Source of the DNA: JAUWKC01 sp035527845
Lineage (GTDB): Bacteria > Planctomycetota > Phycisphaerae > Sedimentisphaerales > Anaerobacaceae
Assembly (NCBI GenBank): GCA_035527845.1
Contig: DATKZT010000111.1
Span: forward strand, 1-64,000
DNA length: 64,000 nucleotides
Reading direction: 5' to 3'
The notes beneath the pieces are model-generated. The model saw nothing but the letters and a program-made list of their open reading frames with translations. It searched no databases and had not been told where the DNA came from. The position numbers and the translations under genes are program-made. Positions 35,530-44,687 of this stretch are shown in pieces. Position 1 is the first letter of the stretch, and the number at the start of each line of letters is the position of its first letter.

Positions 35530-38500
35530 ATGAGCCGGAGAACAAATCCAAAAATCCGGTGGGTAATGGTGGTATTGTTGTTAGGGTTAGGATGCGGGGC
35601 CGCTTTGGCAGATGTCATCTACGTCGATGATGATGCCTCTCCGGGCGGTAACGGGCAGAGCTGGGCGACGGCTTACAAGTATCTTCAGGATGCCCTGGCG
35701 GGAGCGGACCCCTGCGACGAGATCTGGGTAGCTCGGGGGAGTTATTTCGGAACAATCCAACTCGTTAGCGGCGTGCAGGTCTACGGCGGTTTTACCGGTG
35801 ATGAAACCACCCGAGATGGGCGCGACTGGCAAAGCAACAAAACCAAGCTCTGGGCTGGGGTCGGGAACACGGTGCGGTGCGAATTCTGCGACTCAAATAC
35901 TGTCCTCGATGGCTTCATCATCACTGGTGGGATTGCCGATACCGTACGCGTGCCCCTCGGCTGGTTAGGCGGCGGGATGGTCAACGCCTATAGCAACCCA
36001 ATCGTCAGAAATTGCGTTTTCATATACAATTTCGCAATCTTTGGCGGCGGGATGGCCAACTTAGAGAGCAATCCGACAGTCATTAACTGTACGTTTGAGA
36101 GGAACTTCGCCGCCCCAGGGTTTGAGCCAGAGGCCTCGTTTGAATGTCGCGGTGGCGGAATGTACAACGAACACAGCAGCCCCATAATTATCAACTGCAT
36201 CTTTCGCGCAAATCGCACTATTGAAACCGGCTTCGTCGGTACCCACGGGGGCGCAATTTGCAATGTTGGTCATGGTTTTGACCCTTGCCAGCCGCCTGAG
36301 TACTCATCCAACCCTATGATTATCAACTGCACTTTCTACGACAATCGGGCCGGGGCCGGCGGCGCGGTCAGCGGCGAATTCAACAGCAACCTTACACTTA
36401 CAAACTGTATTCTGTGGAACAATCACAACTATCAACAACTGTGGAACATATCTTCCCAGGTATATACCGATCAAGAAAGCACCGCAGTTGTAAATTATAG
36501 TTGCGTACAGGGGTGGGCGTTTGATTTTCCTGGAACCGGCAATGCCGACGTGGACCCTCTCTTGACACAGGACGGGCATCTGAGGGCTGGATCGGCGTGT
36601 ATAAACGCCGGCGACCCAAATTTCGTACCCGACGCGAACGCCATGGCCGACTTCGACGCAGAACAGCGCGTGGCAGATGGACGTGTCGATATCGGCGCAG
36701 ATGAGTTTATTGATACCGATGGCGATGGTCTGCCGGACTGGTGGGAGCAGAAGTACTTCGGCGACCCTAACGTTGCCACCCCAGGTGCCGACCCTGATGG
36801 CGACACCCTGACGAATCTGGCCGAATACGAAATTTACAGCAGCAACCCAAACACACTACCGTACTACATTGATGTTAACGACGGTAACGACACCTATGAC
36901 GGCCTGGCACCAACACCTCAAGGCGGAGGTGTCGGTCCGAAGAAGACCATTAGCGAAGGAATGCACGCGGCCGGCGATGGTGACACTGTGCTCGTCGCTG
37001 TAGGTACCTACACAGATGACCATTTGAATTATGACCTTGAATCGCTGCTAATAGTCCATGCGCCAAACGGGGCCATTATCGATTGTAATTTTTCAGGGAG
37101 AGCCATAAATGCGAGTGAGTTTTATTGGCCGGTTTGTGGAGTCTTGCAAGGATTCACAATTATCAACGGATATACCGGCCCATTTGAAGATGTTGGTGGT
37201 GGGGGCATATGTACCTCTGGGTCCCAATTCCTGTTCAAGGATTGCGTGCTAAGAGATAATACCGCCTCAACAAGAGCAGGGGGCCTCTATAGCAATCTCA
37301 GCAGTATAACATTTGACAACTTCACCATCGGTGAGAATACCGCCCCCCCTAACGAGCCCAACGCCGGGTTTATTGAGTTCAGTGTAATTAATCTGCAAGG
37401 TGATCTCAGTTTGGAGGCAGGAAGGCTGGATGCTAACTCGAGCTTGTTCTACGGCCCTGGGAGGATCAACGTCGGCGAGGGGACATTGCTGAAGGTAGGT
37501 TATACACCATCTGATTATTTCGGCCGCGCTTTCGGCCCTACGGTCGTTCGCGCTGACGTCAATGGTCCGGGGGATATACATGTTGAGGCTGGTGGCCAGT
37601 TAATCATCGAAGGCGATGCGGTGGTAAATCTCAGCGGCAGTGAGGAGTGCAATCCCGACCCGAACACGGGAGGGCACATCATCGTGGATGGTTCACTGGT
37701 TGTCCGCGGCAATGCCACACTGATGAATACCGACGTGGATGTTAAGCTGCTGGATATCGATGGGGCCAATGATATTCAGTTCAATAACATCACTTTACTG
37801 GAGGCCAGCACCGGCTTTGGCGGCGAATTCTTTGCCGGCGGAACTGCCACAATCAAGTGCAACACGATTGTATCTGAAGGCGACCGCTACCTCGATATGG
37901 ACCCTGATCCATACGCTCTGGAACGTCCTACTATCTCCAACAACCAGATCACAGTAATTATCAAAGAGGGCGCCTTGGGCAGCCGGGGAACCCTGCTGGA
38001 ACTCCGGGCGGCTGATTACGACTGCAACGGACCGAACAATCCAGACTGCTACTCCGGCGCCCACCACGTACCTGACGACAGCCCTGGCTTTACTGACGAC
38101 CCCTCGGAGAACTGGGTCTTAGAGAAGCTCATCCTGAAGAAGAATAGCAAGCTCAATCTGACCAATCGCCAAGGGTTTGTTTTTCAGGACTTCAATGACC
38201 CGAACATAATGTCCGATCTGGAAACCGTCTATGTCAAGCAGCTCGTTCTGGGTCCCAACTCCGTTCTCAATACCGGCGGCCAGACACTGTACTATCAAGA
38301 ACTGGTGGATCCGAACGGAGCAGAGCTTCTCAGAGACCCCAATGACCCATTTGCGCCCCTTGCCAATGGCGGCCGATTTGAAGATATCCCCCTGTTAGGC
38401 TTTTCATTGGCTATCATTGCGATGGATGACACGACGCCATCGCCCCATAACGAATTCGACATCCGTGTTCGCAAGAGGATAAGAGACCGGAATGATGTCC

Positions 38501-40641
38501 AGCCGCCAGAGTGCCCGCAATACCCCAGCTTTTGCCTGGAAGGTTCTACTGAACGGATAGATGTAGATGATGACCCACGCATTCCTGCCGGTTCCGGGGG
38601 GGTAATGGACATGCGTACGCAGGCGCCGGGTAAGCAATCTGCAAGCTCAGTCGCAGCCAAGGGCGCTTTCGCCCGCGCCGGCGACGAAAACATCACGGTT
38701 GCCTTTGAATATATGTTCGTCGATGACCCGTTTGATGAAGCGGAACTGATTGTCTATCTCAGCGACAAGCCGCAGGTCGGCGATAACCTTATCGAACTGG
38801 CAAGAATTCGACCGCCATTGCCGGGCCAGCGAGGTTCGATTGAAAGCGGACAGTTCGCAGCCTTTACCGGCACATTCTCCCGATGCAGCCTGAACTTCAA
38901 CCGCGGGACATACGTCGAGCTGGAACTACGCGGCAGAGGCGTCCGATGCTGGATTGACAAATGGGACCCTTCTGTCAACTGTATCGCAATCTGCGGGGAC
39001 TTCTATAAGGACATCTTTAACATCATCGGTGCGGCTGACTACCTTGTGCTTGTTGCAGAGTGCGGATTAACCAATCCTGCCAGCGTCGGCAAGGGATGTT
39101 TGGACCTGGTCATCGATGGGGTTGTTAATACCGATGACCTTATGGCATGGGACGTTTCCCGGAGACTGAACCTCTGCCCCAAAGAAGAAGGCGCTTCTGC
39201 ACTTGGTGAGCTTGAAACTCAGGATATGGGTGGCTCGGGGTCGCTGCTTCTGCTGGGAAAGCCTCCCGCCGCCACGGGAACGTACGTGCCGGACAGCTAC
39301 CTGTATAGCGTAGATGACGTCGGAAATTGTACAGGAGACGCCATAGAGCCCGCCTGTTCGACTCTGCCCTGTAGCCACGATGGTCGCGTTGTAACCGACA
39401 GTTATAATAATGTCTACCAGGTTGACGGCGAAGGCCGTCTGATTCGCCAGGATGGAAGTAAAGTGCTGATCCCATGTGTTATCGATGATGGAAACAACCT
39501 TGTCCTGGTTGGGCTCCGTGACGTCAACTATGACGGCAAGCTCGAAGGTTTCCTGCTGAGAGATGTCTGCTTCAACCAAAACGATGCCAACATTGTCTAT
39601 GTCCTTCCCATCCAGGTGCGCCCGAAGGACGGGACATGCCCTTATATGGCGGCAGCCAAGCTCGAACTGACCGGGGCGGGCAACTGTAACCTTGCGCATC
39701 TCTACGGGCAGAATCCCGCCACAGATCCCACTCAGAGGCATTATAAGAGTATATGCAACGAACCGAATGACTTCCTCTATTACCCCGACCTTCAACACAT
39801 GCTTGAAATCGAAACTGACTCCAACGGAACCCTTTTCATCCTCAGCGCACATCTGCCCAGCTCAGACAACTGGATTTTGATCTATAATGAACAGATAGGA
39901 AACGATTCGGAAGTGCGCATCCCCCTTGAGGATGCCAACCTCGCCGGGCCAACGGCAATGCTGGTCTCGCCCTCCCGCCAGAAGCTCTACCTGGCTTCAT
40001 CAGTCAATCCAACGAACGACCTTGCAGCTCAGGTGTACCGCTTCTCCATAGACAAAACGAACCCGAGTGATCCCAATCTGGTTCTTGATACTGTCATAGA
40101 AGTCAACTGTCCGGAGCCTCTTGTCTGTTCAACCACCACTGTATGTAACCAGGAACTGGGCTTCGGCGCCGTGATTACCTCTATGACGGAGGACCCTGAA
40201 GACGGGACGGCCTATGTGACAGGCTTTACGACGCCGAGGTTTCCGGCATATGAAAACTTACCTTACGCGGAGTTCGGTTGTGATCCTATCGCACAGATTG
40301 GTTGTGAGATCTTCACCACGCCGATGCTGGCCATCATTCCACCTCACATCAGCGAACCCTTCGAGCCGATCCAGGCAACGGCGCTGACCGATTGCGACCT
40401 GGTCCTGCCGTTCTCAATGGTGTGGACGGGACCGCTGGATTGTAACGCAGCCGACATTACCGGCGATCAGTGTGTAGATATGAAGGATTTGGCCAGGCTG
40501 GCTCAGTATTGGCTTGAATCTGATTGCATTGGCTGGGCATGGTGCGAAGGGGCAGATGTGAACAGGAGCAATGCGGTCGGGTGGAGAGACCTCGGTATCT
40601 TGGCAGAGTGTTGGTTGAAAACCGAATGTCCTGATTTGTAA
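35530..40641 (+). CDS. Giant secreted beta-helix protein with dockerin-like C-terminus
   Basis: A 1703-residue exported protein. The signal peptide (MSRRTNPKIRWVMVVLLLGL, cleavage near AALA-DVIY) is followed by YVDDDASPGGNGQSWATAYK, a common opening of planctomycete right-handed beta-helix proteins. Pectate-lyase-like rungs follow (VRNCVFIYNFAIFGGGMANL, PTVINCTFERNFA). A calcium-type segment DTDGDGLPDWWEQKYFG lies near residue 395. A second helix section follows. One dockerin-like stretch lies near 1155-1205 (VIDGVVNTDDLMAWDV). The end is a dockerin-like pair: DITGDQCVDMKDLARLAQYW and DVNRSNAVGWRDLGILAECW. Start chosen for GAGGAG 8 bases upstream. Likely a surface or extracellular adhesin/scaffold; no catalytic residues identified. 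Confidence 0.85.
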   Translation: MSRRTNPKIRWVMVVLLLGLGCGAALADVIYVDDDASPGGNGQSWATAYKYLQDALAGADPCDEIWVARGSYFGTIQLVSGVQVYGGFTGDETTRDGRDWQSNKTKLWAGVGNTVRCEFCDSNTVLDGFIITGGIADTVRVPLGWLGGGMVNAYSNPIVRNCVFIYNFAIFGGGMANLESNPTVINCTFERNFAAPGFEPEASFECRGGGMYNEHSSPIIINCIFRANRTIETGFVGTHGGAICNVGHGFDPCQPPEYSSNPMIINCTFYDNRAGAGGAVSGEFNSNLTLTNCILWNNHNYQQLWNISSQVYTDQESTAVVNYSCVQGWAFDFPGTGNADVDPLLTQDGHLRAGSACINAGDPNFVPDANAMADFDAEQRVADGRVDIGADEFIDTDGDGLPDWWEQKYFGDPNVATPGADPDGDTLTNLAEYEIYSSNPNTLPYYIDVNDGNDTYDGLAPTPQGGGVGPKKTISEGMHAAGDGDTVLVAVGTYTDDHLNYDLESLLIVHAPNGAIIDCNFSGRAINASEFYWPVCGVLQGFTIINGYTGPFEDVGGGGICTSGSQFLFKDCVLRDNTASTRAGGLYSNLSSITFDNFTIGENTAPPNEPNAGFIEFSVINLQGDLSLEAGRLDANSSLFYGPGRINVGEGTLLKVGYTPSDYFGRAFGPTVVRADVNGPGDIHVEAGGQLIIEGDAVVNLSGSEECNPDPNTGGHIIVDGSLVVRGNATLMNTDVDVKLLDIDGANDIQFNNITLLEASTGFGGEFFAGGTATIKCNTIVSEGDRYLDMDPDPYALERPTISNNQITVIIKEGALGSRGTLLELRAADYDCNGPNNPDCYSGAHHVPDDSPGFTDDPSENWVLEKLILKKNSKLNLTNRQGFVFQDFNDPNIMSDLETVYVKQLVLGPNSVLNTGGQTLYYQELVDPNGAELLRDPNDPFAPLANGGRFEDIPLLGFSLAIIAMDDTTPSPHNEFDIRVRKRIRDRNDVQPPECPQYPSFCLEGSTERIDVDDDPRIPAGSGGVMDMRTQAPGKQSASSVAAKGAFARAGDENITVAFEYMFVDDPFDEAELIVYLSDKPQVGDNLIELARIRPPLPGQRGSIESGQFAAFTGTFSRCSLNFNRGTYVELELRGRGVRCWIDKWDPSVNCIAICGDFYKDIFNIIGAADYLVLVAECGLTNPASVGKGCLDLVIDGVVNTDDLMAWDVSRRLNLCPKEEGASALGELETQDMGGSGSLLLLGKPPAATGTYVPDSYLYSVDDVGNCTGDAIEPACSTLPCSHDGRVVTDSYNNVYQVDGEGRLIRQDGSKVLIPCVIDDGNNLVLVGLRDVNYDGKLEGFLLRDVCFNQNDANIVYVLPIQVRPKDGTCPYMAAAKLELTGAGNCNLAHLYGQNPATDPTQRHYKSICNEPNDFLYYPDLQHMLEIETDSNGTLFILSAHLPSSDNWILIYNEQIGNDSEVRIPLEDANLAGPTAMLVSPSRQKLYLASSVNPTNDLAAQVYRFSIDKTNPSDPNLVLDTVIEVNCPEPLVCSTTTVCNQELGFGAVITSMTEDPEDGTAYVTGFTTPRFPAYENLPYAEFGCDPIAQIGCEIFTTPMLAIIPPHISEPFEPIQATALTDCDLVLPFSMVWTGPLDCNAADITGDQCVDMKDLARLAQYWLESDCIGWAWCEGADVNRSNAVGWRDLGILAECWLKTECPDL

Positions 40642-40693
40642 TGACCAACAGATACAAGAACAGTGTCCCACCCTTGTGATGACATCACTTGAG

Positions 40694-40877
40694 TGTATGA
40701 CCATCTAACTCATAATTCGAAGTCAGGGGGTTGCGGCTGGCTATGACAATGGGTGCTAAATTAATGTTGAAAAGAAGTTATGAAACTGGCAGAGAATCAG
40801 GCAAGCGCTGGAAGAGCACCAAAAGAGGCTGTTTCGTGCGCGCGCACTGGCAGAAAATACTGGCAGGATCGATCCTA
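40694..40877 (+). repeat. Dispersed repeat A, copy 3
   Basis: Contains CTCATAATTCGAAGTCAGGG, GGCTATGACAATGGGTGCTAA, ATGAAACTGGCAGAGAATCA and GTTTCGTGCGCGCGCACTGG. It lies about 50 bases after the giant gene and 85 bases before the IS481 element. No gene in 40642-40958. Confidence 0.75.
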
Positions 40878-40964
40878 AAGACTGCATCATCAGCGCCAAC
40901 CAAAAATCAGTGGCACTTTATCCATATTACTATTTCAGTTAGCATCATTTGTAGTAGATAGGAC

Positions 40965-42032
40965 TTAACCTGACATTCCCGCCATTTCTGTCTGTAAGTT
41001 TTTGTTCAGCATTTTCTCTTTCACCGGCGGTATTGAATCCCTGAACGTTTGCATCGGCGTCTTTCCAAAACAGTACTTGCCGCTGTGAACCCGTTCTTCG
41101 TTGTACTGGCTTAGCCAAATATCCAAATCTTTCTGTAGTTCGTCAAGCGTGTTGTAAAGTTTTTTGCGAAAGGTCACCCGATAGAATTCATCCAGCACCG
41201 TCTTGTGAAACCGCTCGCAGATGCCGTTACTCTGAGGACTTTTGGCCTTGGTTTTACTGTGGTCGATGTCCTCCAAAGTAAGATAGAGTTGGTACTCATG
41301 GTGTTCACGCTTGCCGCAAAACTCAGTGCCGCGGTCCGTAAGGATGCGCAGCAGAGGAACATCATGCTGATCAAAGAACGGAACCAGCCGGTCGTTGAGC
41401 AGATCCGCAGCCACCAGCGCATTCCTGCGATCGTAAAGCTTGGCGAAGGCAACCTTGGAATACGTGTCGATAAACGTCTGCTGATAGATTCTGCCCACAC
41501 CCTTGAGGGTCCCCACGTAGAACGTATCCTGAGCACCTAAATAACCCGGATGCTCGGTTTCTATCTCACCGTGAGCCTCCTTTTCCTGCCTGGCGCGTTC
41601 CAGAGCGGCAAGCTGTTCTTCGGTCAAAACCAGACCATCCTGGGCCGCCTTGGATTCCAAGGCTCTGAGACGTTTCTTGAAGGTTTCCAGGTCATGCCTC
41701 AACCATACGCTGCGAACGCCGCCGGGAGAGAGAAACACGCCTTCTTTGCGAAGGTGATTGGAGACGCGAAGCTGCCCCCAGGCTGGTTGCTCAAACGCCA
41801 GGTCAACGACCTTCTTCTCGAGTTCCGGAGCAATACGATTCTTCAGGTTGGGCTTCCTGCGGCTGATCTCTTTGAGAGCCTCCTCACCGCCTGTCTCATA
41901 GAGCTGTCTGTACCGGTAAAAGCTGTCTCGGGAGTAGCCCAAAATGTTGCAGGCTCGCGAGACGTTCCCGAGCTGTCTGGCCAGTTCCAACAGGCCGACC
42001 TTGTTCTTGATGATTTTCTGATCTGTAGGCAT
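40965..42032 (-). CDS. IS481-family transposase
   Basis: A 355-residue DDE transposase, apparently intact. The N-terminal helix-turn-helix part reads LARQLGNVSRACNILGYSRD. The integrase core has Asp in GAQDTFYVGTLKGVG, Asp in RILTDRGTEFCG and Glu in SPQSNGICERFHKTVLDEFY. C-terminal segment YNEERVHSGKYCFGKTPMQT is typical of the family. It fills nearly the whole element, its stop lying inside the left inverted repeat. Confidence 0.92.
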   Translation of the reverse strand: MPTDQKIIKNKVGLLELARQLGNVSRACNILGYSRDSFYRYRQLYETGGEEALKEISRRKPNLKNRIAPELEKKVVDLAFEQPAWGQLRVSNHLRKEGVFLSPGGVRSVWLRHDLETFKKRLRALESKAAQDGLVLTEEQLAALERARQEKEAHGEIETEHPGYLGAQDTFYVGTLKGVGRIYQQTFIDTYSKVAFAKLYDRRNALVAADLLNDRLVPFFDQHDVPLLRILTDRGTEFCGKREHHEYQLYLTLEDIDHSKTKAKSPQSNGICERFHKTVLDEFYRVTFRKKLYNTLDELQKDLDIWLSQYNEERVHSGKYCFGKTPMQTFRDSIPPVKEKMLNKNLQTEMAGMSG

Positions 42033-42059
42033 CTGACACCCCTTTCATTGGTTCGCTTT

Positions 42060-42108
42060 GATGAGCACAGCTCCGCTTCGGCTACGCCTTCGCTCCGCTG
42101 TGCTCATC
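42060..42108 (-). repeat. Inverted repeat in the transposase leader
   Basis: Perfect 12-base arms GATGAGCACAGC and GCTGTGCTCATC with a 25-base GC-rich centre, between the IS end and the transposase ATG. In RNA it would form a strong hairpin about 27 bases before the start codon, which could limit transposase translation or block readthrough. Confidence 0.6.
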
Positions 42109-42375
42109 GGTTAACATAACCATATATCGGGAAATGTCAGATTAAGTCTTGACTATCTCACATCATTACATCTGCCTTCGGCCTCAATATCCGCAAACTG
42201 CTGCAAAAGCTTTCTTTTCGCTTTGAATGATTCACCAAATATTGCGAATATTGAGATACTACATAACAGCCAACGACTCCATAAGACCGAAAACTTACTG
42301 TTCACAGGCGACTAATTATTTGTGTTCTTCAAACCCAATTGCGCATGCAGAAGCTTTAGCCAAGCCGCACGGCCG

Positions 42376-43497
42376 TCAGGAATATCTACCATATTTTCGA
42401 CCCGTCTCGAACATTGCAACGACATTCTGCGGCTTGACGTCAATCATATGGTTGCATGGTGCGAAGATATATCCGCCTCCCGGAGCAAACGCATCTATCC
42501 TGTCCCTGACTTCGGTCAGAAGTTCATCCACAGAATCCCCCATTTTCTCGATAGAGCCGTGAAACGTTATGTTCCGGCCGAAGGCGTTCTTCAGGCGACG
42601 GTCCCTCATGCCTTTCGCAGAAGTCTGCACAGGATTCAATATATCCACTCCGACTTCTATAAAATCGGGTATTATTTCAAAGATGGCGCCGTCGCTATGC
42701 CTGAACATGAATGCGTTCGGCGCCTTCCGCCGGATGGACTCGTAGAATTGCTTCTCCAGCGGTTTGAGGAACTTTCTGTAGAGTTCCGGCGATATAAGCA
42801 GGGCGTCCTGGCTGCCAAGATCGTCGGCGGTTTCAACGATCTGCACGTAAGGCCCGACGGCGTCAAGAAAGATTGAGTACGCATCCATATAAAAAATCAG
42901 CAGCTGCTGCAGAAGAGACTCTGCAACTTCAGGTGCAGTCATCATGCACAACATGAACTCCTCCATCCCCATAAGCTGACACGCCCGATCCATGAAACCA
43001 AGTGACAAAGGGTTCCTCGCCACAATCGCATAATCGGTTTCTTCGTACGAGCGTTGTGCCGTGTCGGCCAGATGCCGGGCCGTAAAGACATCCTCAGCTT
43101 TCGGCCAGGCGTAATTTTCAATATCCTTCACGGTCCGTGCGTTTTCAAGCGGGTGATTCAGGAAGTTCATATACAAGCCGGCCAGCTTATAATGAACACC
43201 CCACGGATCTACCGAAGCGCCGTAATGCTCTGCGCTTGGCTCGTCCGACTGTTTCTTCTTCAGGAAAACGCGGCGAAAATCGATATCGAAATAATCTAGG
43301 ATGCGCTCGTCGTAGTAGTTCGTTGTTGTTCCACTACGTACAGGTGGGATCTCGGAAAAGCCGAGGTAATCCCGCAGCCTGAGATACGTCTTATCAAACA
43401 GCATTGTCGCGTTGCCCATCATGTCGAGAGGTATACGGTCCGGTTCTTCATGTCTCAACACAGCCAGGACGCGTTCACGATGCGAATAACTGCTCAT
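42376..43497 (-). CDS. Uroporphyrinogen-decarboxylase-family protein
   Basis: A 373-residue UroD-fold protein. The family includes heme-pathway UroD and corrinoid methyltransferases (MtaA/MtbA/CmuA). N-terminal RERVLAVLRHEEPDRIPLDM is the family's common opening. Possible metal ligands are the histidine in FMFRHSDGAIFE and cysteine/histidine in IFAPCNHMIDV, which resemble the zinc site of the methyltransferase branch and not the tetrapyrrole site of true UroD. It lies 8 bases after the mannitol-dehydrogenase-family gene, as the last gene of the Liv-importer operon. In planctomycetes such genes often accompany sugar catabolism; function unknown. Confidence 0.82.
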   Translation of the reverse strand: MSSYSHRERVLAVLRHEEPDRIPLDMMGNATMLFDKTYLRLRDYLGFSEIPPVRSGTTTNYYDERILDYFDIDFRRVFLKKKQSDEPSAEHYGASVDPWGVHYKLAGLYMNFLNHPLENARTVKDIENYAWPKAEDVFTARHLADTAQRSYEETDYAIVARNPLSLGFMDRACQLMGMEEFMLCMMTAPEVAESLLQQLLIFYMDAYSIFLDAVGPYVQIVETADDLGSQDALLISPELYRKFLKPLEKQFYESIRRKAPNAFMFRHSDGAIFEIIPDFIEVGVDILNPVQTSAKGMRDRRLKNAFGRNITFHGSIEKMGDSVDELLTEVRDRIDAFAPGGGYIFAPCNHMIDVKPQNVVAMFETGRKYGRYS

Positions 43498-43505
43498 CGG
43501 GTGTT

Positions 43506-44687
43506 CTATCTTTTCTTGATAAGTCCTATTTTTCCAAGCTCGTCGACTTTCTGATTTATCAGAACCGCGAGCTTACCTGCAGGTTCGATACCGCATATAT
43601 CTTTTAGAACAGCATCTATGCCTTCTGTATTTAGCTTGTTCCTCAGCTGCCGGGCAATGGGATCTGCCGGATGGTCGTAGAAGATCGCCGCTGCAATCAC
43701 CGTTGCCAGATTCACCGGTTCTATCCCGTACTCAATCGCAAGTTTCGCCGGTCCCACCATTCTGTCACCGGGCCCGAGTTTGCGGATAGGGTCTCGTGCA
43801 TTGCGCTCGAGCATATCGACGATTCTTCGGTCACGGTATTTCTCGTAAGACCCGGCTTTCAATTCTTCCTGCATCTCGACCGGCAGACCATACTTTCTGC
43901 AGAGCGCCGTGCCCGTCTCGTCATAGACACCCATCAGTATCTCTTCTATGTACTCATCTCTTATCGCCTCGGAAAGAATCTCGTATCCCTTGAGATATCC
44001 CAGGTATGAAATAGTTGCGCTGGCCGCATTGTACGTAAACAGTTTTCGGTCCAATAGATGATTGAACGGTTCTATCGGGCTGATGCCGTCGATTCTCGGC
44101 AGTGTGCCTTTTATCAGCGAGCCGTCCAGTGGCAATATCCAATGGTTCGATACATTAAGCGCAAGCGGATCGTCGGCCAGAATCTCCTCGTCGGCCTCTA
44201 TCGCCGTGCGCAGGACGACCGCCTGTGATACGCCGATTGTCTCGTCAAATGCATCGGCAAATTCGGCGTTGAGTTGTTGTAATATCTCTTTGCGAATCAG
44301 GTCCGCCGGTCCGAGCCAGTTTTCACAGGTAATTATGTTCATGTGCTTGCCGGCTTTCTCTTCCAGGCGCCTCTGCACTCCCGCCGCCAAAAGCGGTGCT
44401 ATCTGTGGAAGGTTCTTACCTCCGATAGATATCAGAACAAGATTCGCCCCGGCAATCGCTTGTGCAGCCGATTCGACATCATCACCGCTTATAGCCTTTG
44501 CCCCTTTGATTGTGATATTCTTCTCCGGCAGTCCGAAAACATAGAGACCATACTTTTTCCACTCGTTGATCAACTCGGTCAGCCTGCGGTCCTTCTCGAT
44601 AAAAACAAAATCCTCACCGGCCAAATACAACAAATGCGCCAGAAACCCCCGAGAAATCTTGCCCGCTCCGAAAATAACGTTATCCAC
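43506..44687 (-). CDS. Mannitol dehydrogenase family NAD-dependent enzyme (MtlD-like)
   Basis: A 393-residue polyol or polyol-phosphate dehydrogenase. Rossmann start NVIFGAGKISRGFLAHLL (GxGxxxRG as in mannitol-1-phosphate 5-dehydrogenase), then SIGGKNLPQIAPLLAAGV, ITCENWLGPADLIRKEIL, and the catalytic region KLFTYNAASATISYLGYLKG (the K-x4-N-x2-H pattern reads KLFTYNAAS, so the usual histidine appears replaced). The GTG at 44687 is chosen: GGAG lies 7 bases upstream and the gene then begins as MtlD proteins do, overlapping the kinase stop by 8 bases. With the kinase it suggests polyol catabolism. Confidence 0.82.
   Translation of the reverse strand: MDNVIFGAGKISRGFLAHLLYLAGEDFVFIEKDRRLTELINEWKKYGLYVFGLPEKNITIKGAKAISGDDVESAAQAIAGANLVLISIGGKNLPQIAPLLAAGVQRRLEEKAGKHMNIITCENWLGPADLIRKEILQQLNAEFADAFDETIGVSQAVVLRTAIEADEEILADDPLALNVSNHWILPLDGSLIKGTLPRIDGISPIEPFNHLLDRKLFTYNAASATISYLGYLKGYEILSEAIRDEYIEEILMGVYDETGTALCRKYGLPVEMQEELKAGSYEKYRDRRIVDMLERNARDPIRKLGPGDRMVGPAKLAIEYGIEPVNLATVIAAAIFYDHPADPIARQLRNKLNTEGIDAVLKDICGIEPAGKLAVLINQKVDELGKIGLIKKR

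Larger units (their letters stand above)
40959..42152 (-). mobile_element. IS481-family insertion sequence
   Basis: A 1.19 kb element with one transposase. The ends are imperfect inverted repeats: left GGACTTAACCTGACATTCCC (40961-40980) and right, on the minus strand, CAAGACTTAATCTGACATTT (from 42151). The TTAAnCTGACATT core is shared. The terminal TGACATT and the length suit IS481. Target duplications could not be fixed with confidence. It is inserted between repeat A copy 3 and the UroD gene and disrupts no visible gene. Confidence 0.8.

Noticed and set aside
39067..39852. Open frame of 261 codons on the minus strand
   Set aside because: Antisense to the giant beta-helix gene, with no domain or start signal.
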